A stretch of DNA of 6,107 nucleotides from assembly GCA_947564765.1 (NCBI GenBank), contig CANODN010000134.1, positions 1 to 6,107 of the forward strand, written 5' to 3'. The stretch comes from an uncultured Roseburia sp. (GTDB lineage Bacteria; Bacillota; Clostridia; Lachnospirales; Lachnospiraceae). This document shows positions 1-6,107 of this stretch, one piece after another (within the stretch, counting starts at the first letter, position 1; each line of letters opens with the position of its first letter). Made by a program: the position numbers and the translations under genes. The notes beneath the pieces are model-generated. The model did no database searches, was not told the origin of the DNA, and worked only from the letters and a program-made list of their open reading frames with translations.

Positions 1-1
1 G

Positions 2-580
2 GAAGTCAGTATGTATACCTTTTTTCATCCGGGTGAGACATTAGATGTTACGTATCTGAGAAATGGTGAAAAACAAAAAGCGGTAATTGAACCCTCCTAC
101 GACGAAGAGAGCGGACGGTATATGCTGGGAATCCGGACAAAGTACGAGCGGGAGAAGGGAAATATACTGACCAATTTAAAATATGGCGTATATGAGGTGA
201 ATTATTGGATCTGGACAACAATGCAGAGTCTTCGGATGCTGGTGACAGGCAAGGTCAGTGTCAATGAGCTGTCCGGTCCGGTAGGGATTGTAAAGACCAT
301 AGGGGATACCTATGAGGAAAGCAAAAGTGACGGCGTTTTTTATATCTTTTTGAATATGCTGAATTTTTCTATTCTGCTAAGTGCAAATCTTGGTGTAATG
401 AATCTGATCCCGCTTCCGGCTTTAGATGGCGGAAGACTGGTGTTTTTGATTGTTGAAGCAATCCGGGGGAAACGGGTAGATCCGGAAAAGGAAGGCATGG
501 TTCATTTTGTAGGCATTATGATTTTAATGGGACTTATGGTGCTCGTCATGATCAATGATATCCGCAAGCTGTTTATTTAA
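2..580 (+). CDS. rseP: RseP-type site-2 zinc metalloprotease, C-terminal part (5' truncated by window edge)
   Basis: Intramembrane zinc protease of the M50 / site-2 protease family (RseP/RasP type), which cleaves membrane-anchored anti-sigma factors and leftover signal peptides within the cytoplasmic membrane. Seen: the frame is open from base 2 with no stop, and the first in-frame ATG (base 11) lies inside a PDZ-like stretch with no room for a ribosome site, so this is an internal Met and the gene begins upstream. Counting from that Met, the late PDZ region covers about residues 1-45, SGPVGI is at 88-93, and a hydrophobic segment at about 109-150 carries NLIPLPALDGG, whose Asp139 (bases 425-427) is the expected third zinc ligand. 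The last membrane helix is at about 163-182, ending in a short basic tail. The HExxH motif and first helices must lie outside the window. About 193 codons are present, roughly the C-terminal half of the usual length. It is followed by ispG after 47 bases with no terminator, so co-transcription is likely. Confidence 0.94.
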   Translation, partial: EVSMYTFFHPGETLDVTYLRNGEKQKAVIEPSYDEESGRYMLGIRTKYEREKGNILTNLKYGVYEVNYWIWTTMQSLRMLVTGKVSVNELSGPVGIVKTIGDTYEESKSDGVFYIFLNMLNFSILLSANLGVMNLIPLPALDGGRLVFLIVEAIRGKRVDPEKEGMVHFVGIMILMGLMVLVMINDIRKLFI

Positions 581-617
581 AGCAGACGCTATGTCGATAC
601 CCTAACGCGTACAGAAT

Positions 618-622
618 GGAGG
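618..622 (+). promoter_or_regulatory. Ribosome binding site of ispG
   Basis: GGAGG sits five bases before the ATG at 628 and fits the anti-Shine-Dalgarno CCUCC. It decides the start: an in-frame ATG at 616 overlaps the first base of this motif and has no ribosome site of its own, so the four-residue N-terminal extension it would give is unlikely. Confidence 0.85.
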
Positions 623-627
623 AAATT

Positions 628-1683
628 ATGAAAAGAACACAGACAAAAACAGTGACAATCGGAGACAGGAAGATCGGCGGCGGAAATCCGATTTTGATCC
701 AGTCTATGACAAATACAAAGACGGAAGATGTAAAAGCGACAACAGAACAGGTGAAAAAGCTTACAGCAGCCGGTTGTGATCTGATCCGCTGTGCGGTTCC
801 CACCATGGAAGCTGCTCTGGCGCTTTCGGAGATCAAAAAACAGATTACAATTCCGCTGATTGCAGATATTCATTTTGATTATCGTCTGGCAATTGCCGCA
901 ATGGAAAACGGTGCAGATAAAATCCGGATCAATCCGGGTAATATCGGCAGCAAAGACCGTCTTAGAGCTGTTGTGGAAGCGGCAAAAGAAAGAAATATTC
1001 CGATTCGTGTAGGCGTCAACAGTGGTTCTTTGGAAAAAGAGCTGGTGGAAAAGTATCATGGCGTGACCGCAGAGGGAATTGTAGAAAGTGCCCTGGATAA
1101 AGTGGGAATGATTGAGGAAATGGGATATGATAACCTGGTGATCAGCATCAAATCTTCGGATGTACTGATGTGTGTAAAGGCGCATGAGCTGATCGCGGAA
1201 CAGACGGATTACCCGCTTCATGTGGGGATTACAGAGGCAGGGACGATGATAAGCGGAAACATCAAATCTTCCATTGGCCTGGGATTGATTCTGCATCAGG
1301 GAATCGGAGATACGATCCGGGTTTCCTTGACAGGTGATCCTTTGGAGGAGATCAAATCTGCAAAGCTGATTTTAAGAACACTGGGTTTAAGAAAGGGCGG
1401 TATCGAGGTTGTATCCTGTCCTACCTGCGGAAGAACACAGATTGATCTGATCGGCCTTGCCAACCAGGTGGAAAATATGGCGGCGGATATTCCTCTGGAT
1501 ATCAAAGTGGCCGTTATGGGATGCGTAGTAAACGGACCAGGAGAAGCAAAGGAAGCAGATATCGGAATCGCAGGGGGGATCGGAGAAGGACTGATCATCA
1601 AACACGGAGAAGTATATAAAAAGGTTCCGGAGGAAAACCTGATTTCTGAACTGCGGCAGGAATTATTGCATTGGGGTGAGTAG
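628..1683 (+). CDS. ispG: 4-hydroxy-3-methylbut-2-en-1-yl diphosphate synthase (IspG/GcpE)
   Basis: Cytoplasmic [4Fe-4S] enzyme of the MEP isoprenoid pathway. It converts 2-C-methyl-D-erythritol 2,4-cyclodiphosphate to HMBPP (the substrate of IspH), using electrons from ferredoxin or flavodoxin. Seen: 351 residues from ATG 628, a normal length for the compact bacterial form without the large insert of plant enzymes. The N-terminal TIM-barrel part has PILIQSMTNT at 21-30, IADIHFDYRLA at 79-89, KIRINPGNIG at 98-107 and VGVNSGSLE at 128-136. The C-terminal iron-sulfur part has SCPTCGR with Cys264 and Cys267, and MGCVVNGPGEA with Cys299 and Glu306. These match the spacing of the known ligands Cys270, Cys273, Cys305 and Glu312 of E. 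coli IspG, so all four ligands are present. The start is set by GGAGG five bases upstream. It lies 47 bases after rseP and one base before polC, so it is probably the middle gene of an operon. No promoter of its own is visible. Nothing is odd or missing. Confidence 0.98.
   Translation: MKRTQTKTVTIGDRKIGGGNPILIQSMTNTKTEDVKATTEQVKKLTAAGCDLIRCAVPTMEAALALSEIKKQITIPLIADIHFDYRLAIAAMENGADKIRINPGNIGSKDRLRAVVEAAKERNIPIRVGVNSGSLEKELVEKYHGVTAEGIVESALDKVGMIEEMGYDNLVISIKSSDVLMCVKAHELIAEQTDYPLHVGITEAGTMISGNIKSSIGLGLILHQGIGDTIRVSLTGDPLEEIKSAKLILRTLGLRKGGIEVVSCPTCGRTQIDLIGLANQVENMAADIPLDIKVAVMGCVVNGPGEAKEADIGIAGGIGEGLIIKHGEVYKKVPEENLISELRQELLHWGE
1673..1679 (+). promoter_or_regulatory. Ribosome binding site of polC, inside the end of ispG
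   Basis: GGGGTGA, followed by G, lies in the last codons of ispG (the ispG stop TAG is at 1681-1683) and five bases before ATG 1685. It can pair with the 16S tail (GGTGA exactly, plus one G-U wobble). This supports the start at 1685 over an in-frame GTG at 1676, which falls inside the motif and has only a weak AGGAA 13 bases upstream. Ribosomes finishing ispG would be placed directly at the polC start. Confidence 0.75.
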
Positions 1684-1684
1684 T

Positions 1685-4600
1685 ATGGCAAAGTCTTTTT
1701 TTGAGGTATTTCCAACCTTGACGGTCAATGATGAAATGAACAGACTTCTGTCTGAAATGGAGATTACAAAGGTAAGTGCGAATCGCAGTAAGACATCGAT
1801 TCGCATTTATCTTTTCGGGACGCATTTGATACATAAAAATCAGGTGTTTTTTCTGGAGAAGGAGATTGCCAGACAGCTGTTTTCTGGTCATCGAATGGAA
1901 ATTAAAATTATAGAAAAATACCGGCTTTCCAGTCAGTATACGGCAAAACGCCTTATGGATGTTTATAAAGACAGCATTGCGGCAGAGCTGAAAAATTATA
2001 GTCTGCTGCTTTATAATATTTATCGGAAAGCGGAGATTTCTTTTCCGGAAGAAAGTAAAATGACGCTGGTACTGGAGGATACTCTGATTGCAAAGGAGCA
2101 GGCAAAAGAGCTGATTGAAATTCTGGAGAAAATCATTTGTGAGCGGTGCGGTCTGGACTGCAGGATCGATCTGTCTTTTGGACAAAAAAGTGAAAATAAA
2201 AAGATTCAAAAAGCAGATTTTGTTATTGAACAGGAAATTCAAAATGTGATTCGGATGTCCGGAATGACAAAAGAAGAAGAGACTGCCAGAGAAACGGCAG
2301 AGACTCCGAAGGAAAGTGCAAAACCGGCAGAAGAGCCAAAACGCAAAATATTAAAAAAGAGCCCGGACAAAAAAATTTTTTCTTCCGGAAATTCGGATGT
2401 TATTTACGGCAGGGATTTTGATGAGGAATGTATTTCCATTGATAAGATCACAGGAGAAATCGGAGAGGTGGTCATCCGCGGGCAGATCATAGAACAGGAT
2501 GCCAGAGAAATCCGTAATGAGAAAACGATCATCATTCTTTCTATTACGGATTTTACGGATACAATTGTATTAAAGATTTTCACGAAAAACGAATTACGGG
2601 ATGAGCTGCTTGCGAATACGAAGAAGGGAGCGTTCTTAAAGATCAAGGGAGTTACTACCATTGATAAATTTGACAGCGAACTGACGATTGGTTCCATTTA
2701 CGGCATCAAGAAGATTACGGATTTTCGGAGTACAAGAATGGATTATAGTCCCGTAAAACGTGTGGAGCTTCATTGTCATACGAAGATGAGTGATATGGAC
2801 GGCGTATCGGATGTCAAAGATATTATCAAACGTGCCATGAAATGGGGACATAAGGCAATTGCAATTACCGATCATGGAAACGTACAGTCCTTTCCGGACG
2901 CAAATCATGCAGTCCCGAAGGATAGCGATTTTAAAGTGATCTACGGAGTGGAAGCTTATCTTGTGGATGATCAAAAATCCTTTGTGGAAAATGAAAAGGG
3001 ACAGAGGCTTTCCGATACTTATGTTGTATTTGATATTGAAACAACCGGCTTTAATCCGAGGATGAATAAAATCATAGAAATCGGAGCTGTAAAGGTAGAA
3101 AATGAGAAGATAACAGAACGTTTTTCCGCTTTTGTAAATCCAAAGGTGCCGATTCCTTTTGAAATTGAGAAGCTGACCAGCATCAATGATGCCATGGTTA
3201 TGGAGGAACGGGTGATTGAAGAGGTTTTGCCGGAATTCATGGAATTTTGCAAGGATGCTGTTATGGTAGCCCATAATGCGGATTTTGATATGAGCTTTAT
3301 CAAATATAATCTGAAAGTAATGGGAATGGAAAAAGATTTTACCATTATAGATACGGTGGGACTGGCCAGAAAGCTTTTGCCTTCTTTAAACCGTTTTAAA
3401 TTGGATACGGTGGCGAAGGCGCTTGGGATTTCTCTGGAGCATCATCACCGGGCTGTGGATGATGCCGAGTGTACGGCAGAAATCTTTTTGAAATTCATTA
3501 AAATGCTTAGGGACAGGGGAATCGATGGTTTGGATCAGCTGGGAGAATTCAGTGTCTCCACACCGGAAGCCATTGGAAAAATGCCGACCTATCATGCGAT
3601 TATTCTGGCGGCAAATGATACGGGACGGGTAAATCTTTACCGGTTGATTTCCATGTCTCATCTGACCTATTTTAATAAACGTCCGAGAATTCCAAAGACA
3701 GAATATCTAAAGCATAAAGAAGGGCTTATCATCGGTTCTGCCTGTGAAGCAGGAGAATTGTATCAGGCGCTTTTGAACGGAAGGCCGGAGGAAGAAATTA
3801 TCCGGTTGGTGAAATTTTATGATTATCTGGAGATTCAGCCGTTGGGGAATAATGCGTTTATGCTTGCAGACGAAAAATATCCGGTGGAGAAGGAAGCGGA
3901 TCTGCAGGAACTTAACCGCAGGATCGTAGAGCTGGGGGAACAGTTTCAAAAGCCTGTGGCAGCCACCTGCGATGTGCATTTTCTGGACCCTGAGGATGAG
4001 GTTTACCGCCGTATTATTATGGCCGGAAAGGGATTTAAGGATGCGGATAACCAGGCGCCTTTATATCTTCGTACAACAGAGGAAATGCTGAAGGAGTTTG
4101 CATATCTGGGAGCAGAAAAGGCAGAAGAGGTTGTGATTACCAATCCAGGTAAAATTGCAGATCTGTGTGAAAAAATTTCTCCCGTCCGTCCGGATAAATG
4201 TCCGCCGGTGATCGAGAATTCCGATCAGCTTCTTCGGGATATCTGCCATAACAAGGCCCATGAGATGTATGGGGATAAGCTGCCGCCGATTGTGGAGGAG
4301 AGATTGGAGCGTGAACTGAATTCTATTATATCCAATGGCTATGCCGTTATGTATATTATTGCCCAAAAGCTGGTATGGAAATCCAATGAGGATGGTTATC
4401 TGGTGGGCTCACGAGGCTCAGTCGGTTCTTCTTTTGTGGCGACGATGTCCGGAATTACAGAAGTGAATCCCCTGCAGGCTCATTATCTCTGCCCCAACTG
4501 CCATTACAGTGATTTTGATTCGCCGGAGGTAAAAGCGTTTTCCGGAAGAGGCGGATGTGATATGCCGGATAAAAAATGCCCTGTCTGTGGTAAGCCTCTG

Positions 4601-6097
4601 GCAAAAGAGGGATTTGACATACCCTTTGAAACTTTTCTCGGATTTAAAGGAAATAAGGAACCGGATATTGATCTGAATTTTTCCGGAGAATATCAGAGTA
4701 AGGCCCATGCGTATACAGAAGTTATTTTCGGTTACGGACAGACCTACCGTGCCGGAACCATTGGAACACTGGCGGATAAAACAGCATTTGGATATATTAA
4801 GAATTATTTTGAAGAAAGAGGTATTCACAAGCGGAATTGTGAAGTGGGACGGATCGTACAGGGGTGTGTGGGCGTCCGCAGGACAACCGGACAGCATCCC
4901 GGCGGTATTATTGTACTTCCGGTAGGAGAAGAGATCAATTCCTTTACGCCGGTACAGCATCCGGCCAACGATATGAGCACGAATATTGTTACGACACATT
5001 TTGATTACCATTCCATTGACCATAATCTGCTGAAGCTGGATATACTGGGACACGACGATCCGACCATGATTCGTATGCTGCAGGATTTGACGGGATTAGA
5101 TCCTCAGAAGATCCCTCTGGATGATGCTTCGGTTATGTCCTTATTTAAAAATACGGATGCCCTTGGCGTTACGCCGGAGGAGATTAACGGTTGTCCCCTT
5201 GGCGCTCTTGGAATACCGGAGTTTGGTACGGACTTTGCCATGCAGATGGTTATTGATGCCAAACCCCAGGAATTTTCCGATCTGATTCGGATTTCCGGTC
5301 TTTCCCATGGAACCGACGTATGGCTGGGCAATGCCCAGACGCTGATCGAAGAAGGAAAAGCAACGATTTCTACGGCAATCTGTACTCGTGATGATATTAT
5401 GGTGTATCTGATTCACATGGGCTTAGACAGTGAGCTTTCCTTTACGATTATGGAATCCGTGCGAAAGGGAAAAGGATTAAAGGAAGAGTGGGAGAAAGAA
5501 ATGACGGCCCATGGAGTGCCGGACTGGTATATCTGGTCCTGCAAAAAAATCAAATATATGTTTCCAAAGGCCCATGCGGCTGCTTATGTTATGATGGCCT
5601 GGAGAATTGCTTATTGTAAAGTATTTTATCCGCTGGCTTATTATGCAGCGTATTTCAGTATCCGTGCCACAGGGTTCAGTTATGAATTGATGTGTCAGGG
5701 AGAGGAACGTCTGCGGTATTTTATGAGAGATTATGAAAGGCGTAAGGACAAGCTGACTAAAAAAGAGCAGGATACATATCGGGATATGCGAATTGTACAG
5801 GAAATGTATGCCAGAGGATTTGAATTTCTGCCGTTGGATGTTTACTGTGCAAAAGCAACCCGCTTTCAGATTATAGAGGGAAAGCTGATGCCGTCCCTTG
5901 GCACAATTGAAGGTATGGGAGAAAAAGCGGCAGAGGCAGTGGAAGAAGCCGCAAAGGATGGAGCCTTTTTATCAAAAGATGATTTCAGGCAGAGGACAAA
6001 AGTGAGTAAGACAGTGATTGATCTTATGGTGGAGCTTGGAATTCTTTCGGATCTGCCGGAATCCAATCAGCTGTCGCTGTTTGATTTTGCAGGATAA
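1685..6097 (+). CDS. polC: DNA polymerase III alpha subunit, PolC type (gram-positive replicative polymerase)
   Basis: Main replicative DNA polymerase of low-GC gram-positives, acting at the fork with the sliding clamp and usually with a separate DnaE. Seen: 1470 residues, close to the 1437 I recall for B. subtilis PolC. In order: N-terminal domain about 1-190; charged variable linker about 195-238; OB fold about 255-345. The PHP domain is split, with HCH at 363-365, TDHGN 395-399 and Glu423 in the first half, and GSACEAGE 684-691 and CDVHF 762-766 in the second. Inserted between is a DEDDh exonuclease with FDIETTG (Asp450, Glu452), HNADFD (Asp535) and HRAVDDA (His588, Asp593), all catalytic residues kept. 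The polymerase has GSRGSVGSS 908-916, a Cys4 zinc module (Cys936, 939, 965, 968), PDIDLNFSGEYQ (Asp994, Asp996) and LKLDILGHDDPT (Asp1119, the likely third catalytic Asp). FPKAHAAAY is at 1293-1301, a helix-hairpin-helix is near 1403-1412, and clamp-binding QLSLF is at 1462-1466. The polymerase thus appears intact and proofreading. The start at ATG 1685, one base after ispG, gives MAKSFFEVFP, a PolC-like beginning. Confidence 0.99.
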   Translation: MAKSFFEVFPTLTVNDEMNRLLSEMEITKVSANRSKTSIRIYLFGTHLIHKNQVFFLEKEIARQLFSGHRMEIKIIEKYRLSSQYTAKRLMDVYKDSIAAELKNYSLLLYNIYRKAEISFPEESKMTLVLEDTLIAKEQAKELIEILEKIICERCGLDCRIDLSFGQKSENKKIQKADFVIEQEIQNVIRMSGMTKEEETARETAETPKESAKPAEEPKRKILKKSPDKKIFSSGNSDVIYGRDFDEECISIDKITGEIGEVVIRGQIIEQDAREIRNEKTIIILSITDFTDTIVLKIFTKNELRDELLANTKKGAFLKIKGVTTIDKFDSELTIGSIYGIKKITDFRSTRMDYSPVKRVELHCHTKMSDMDGVSDVKDIIKRAMKWGHKAIAITDHGNVQSFPDANHAVPKDSDFKVIYGVEAYLVDDQKSFVENEKGQRLSDTYVVFDIETTGFNPRMNKIIEIGAVKVENEKITERFSAFVNPKVPIPFEIEKLTSINDAMVMEERVIEEVLPEFMEFCKDAVMVAHNADFDMSFIKYNLKVMGMEKDFTIIDTVGLARKLLPSLNRFKLDTVAKALGISLEHHHRAVDDAECTAEIFLKFIKMLRDRGIDGLDQLGEFSVSTPEAIGKMPTYHAIILAANDTGRVNLYRLISMSHLTYFNKRPRIPKTEYLKHKEGLIIGSACEAGELYQALLNGRPEEEIIRLVKFYDYLEIQPLGNNAFMLADEKYPVEKEADLQELNRRIVELGEQFQKPVAATCDVHFLDPEDEVYRRIIMAGKGFKDADNQAPLYLRTTEEMLKEFAYLGAEKAEEVVITNPGKIADLCEKISPVRPDKCPPVIENSDQLLRDICHNKAHEMYGDKLPPIVEERLERELNSIISNGYAVMYIIAQKLVWKSNEDGYLVGSRGSVGSSFVATMSGITEVNPLQAHYLCPNCHYSDFDSPEVKAFSGRGGCDMPDKKCPVCGKPLAKEGFDIPFETFLGFKGNKEPDIDLNFSGEYQSKAHAYTEVIFGYGQTYRAGTIGTLADKTAFGYIKNYFEERGIHKRNCEVGRIVQGCVGVRRTTGQHPGGIIVLPVGEEINSFTPVQHPANDMSTNIVTTHFDYHSIDHNLLKLDILGHDDPTMIRMLQDLTGLDPQKIPLDDASVMSLFKNTDALGVTPEEINGCPLGALGIPEFGTDFAMQMVIDAKPQEFSDLIRISGLSHGTDVWLGNAQTLIEEGKATISTAICTRDDIMVYLIHMGLDSELSFTIMESVRKGKGLKEEWEKEMTAHGVPDWYIWSCKKIKYMFPKAHAAAYVMMAWRIAYCKVFYPLAYYAAYFSIRATGFSYELMCQGEERLRYFMRDYERRKDKLTKKEQDTYRDMRIVQEMYARGFEFLPLDVYCAKATRFQIIEGKLMPSLGTIEGMGEKAAEAVEEAAKDGAFLSKDDFRQRTKVSKTVIDLMVELGILSDLPESNQLSLFDFAG
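2363..2388. repeat. Imperfect inverted repeat around an A7T6 tract in the polC linker
   Basis: Two 13-base arms (2363-2375 and 2376-2388) are complementary at 11 of 13 positions: CCGGA pairs with TCCGG at the base, two mismatches follow, then A-T pairs run to the centre of an A7T6 tract. In RNA this could form a 5-pair stem, a 2x2 internal loop and four A-U pairs closing an AAUU loop. It lies within codons for the charged linker of PolC (residues about 227-235), between the N-terminal domain and the OB fold. It is not followed by a T tract, so it does not look like an intrinsic terminator. The repeat is read directly; whether it has any function is unknown. Confidence 0.4.
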
Positions 6098-6107
6098 AAA
6101 ATAGAAA

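Noticed and set aside
11..13. ATG at 11 as the start of a complete short membrane protein
   Set aside because: The frame is open to the window edge and the first residues are already mid-PDZ; the C-terminal half of RseP without HExxH would not make a protease by itself.
616..618. ATG 616 as the ispG start
   Set aside because: Overlaps the GGAGG that serves ATG 628 and has no upstream ribosome site; it would add MEEI before the usual family start.
581..627. rseP-ispG spacer searched for a terminator, promoter or small RNA
   Set aside because: Only the ribosome site is convincing. The ACGCGT palindrome at 605-610 is a trivial six-base match with no stem extension and no T run.
589..1296. 235-codon open frame on the minus strand opposite ispG
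   Set aside because: It is antisense to a clear ispG. The translation is rich in Cys, His, Phe and Asn with no recognisable domain, as expected for the reverse of Glu/Lys/Ile-rich codons, and there is no supported start.
1327..1332. TTGACA inside ispG as a -35 box for an internal polC promoter
   Set aside because: No TATAAT-like hexamer is found at 16-18 bases downstream.
1676..1678. GTG 1676 as the polC start
   Set aside because: Lies inside the likely ribosome site and would overlap ispG by eight bases; ATG 1685 has good spacing and gives the family-like N-terminus.
1598..2242. 214-codon minus-strand open frame across the ispG-polC junction
   Set aside because: Antisense to two conserved genes, with Phe/Asn/His/Gln-biased composition typical of a shadow frame and no known motif.
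4707..4925. 72-codon plus-strand open frame inside polC in another frame
   Set aside because: Overlaps the polymerase core, shows no convincing ribosome site or domain, and is of a length expected by chance.
4418..5053. 211-codon minus-strand open frame opposite the polC catalytic core
   Set aside because: Lies wholly opposite the most conserved part of PolC; its openness follows from the codon choice of the sense gene.
6098..6107. A-rich bases after the polC stop
   Set aside because: Only ten bases remain, too few to judge for a terminator or a further gene.

Overview
The window is a densely packed, single-direction (+ strand) stretch of a bacterial chromosome. It holds three genes: the 3' part of an RseP-type site-2 membrane protease, a complete ispG (isoprenoid MEP pathway), and a complete polC (gram-positive replicative DNA polymerase III). 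PolC-type polymerase, the moderate-GC codon use and the gene order rseP-ispG-polC all point to a low-GC Firmicute. The closest fit I recognise is the class Clostridia, probably Lachnospiraceae; the family-level placement is an inference from remembered protein flavour, not from a search.

Layout: bases 2-580 encode the C-terminal half of RseP (late PDZ region, the GPxGI segment, the LDG metal-ligand motif and the last membrane helix); its start lies upstream of the window. A 47-base spacer (581-627) carries only the ispG ribosome binding site. ispG runs 628-1683 and keeps all the [4Fe-4S] ligands. One base after its stop, polC starts at 1685 and runs to 6097; its ribosome binding site lies inside the last codons of ispG. 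The last ten bases (6098-6107) hold nothing recognisable. I see no promoter or terminator, no RNA gene and no mobile element, and no CRISPR array. The spacing indicates co-transcription, with polC translationally coupled to ispG.

Functionally, the operon joins envelope and isoprenoid functions (in related bacteria often with dxr or cdsA further upstream, not visible here) to the leading replicative polymerase. PolC appears fully active: OB fold, split PHP domain, complete DEDDh proofreading exonuclease inserted in the PHP domain, zinc module, three catalytic aspartates, helix-hairpin-helix and a C-terminal clamp-binding QLSLF motif.

This is core housekeeping DNA and I find no new system. The one item that goes beyond ordinary annotation is in the variable linker of polC: an in-frame A AAA AAG heptamer (the type used for -1 frameshifting in E. 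coli dnaX), followed after three bases by an imperfect hairpin built around an A7T6 tract. It may well be chance in a lysine-rich linker, but it is simple to test by conservation.
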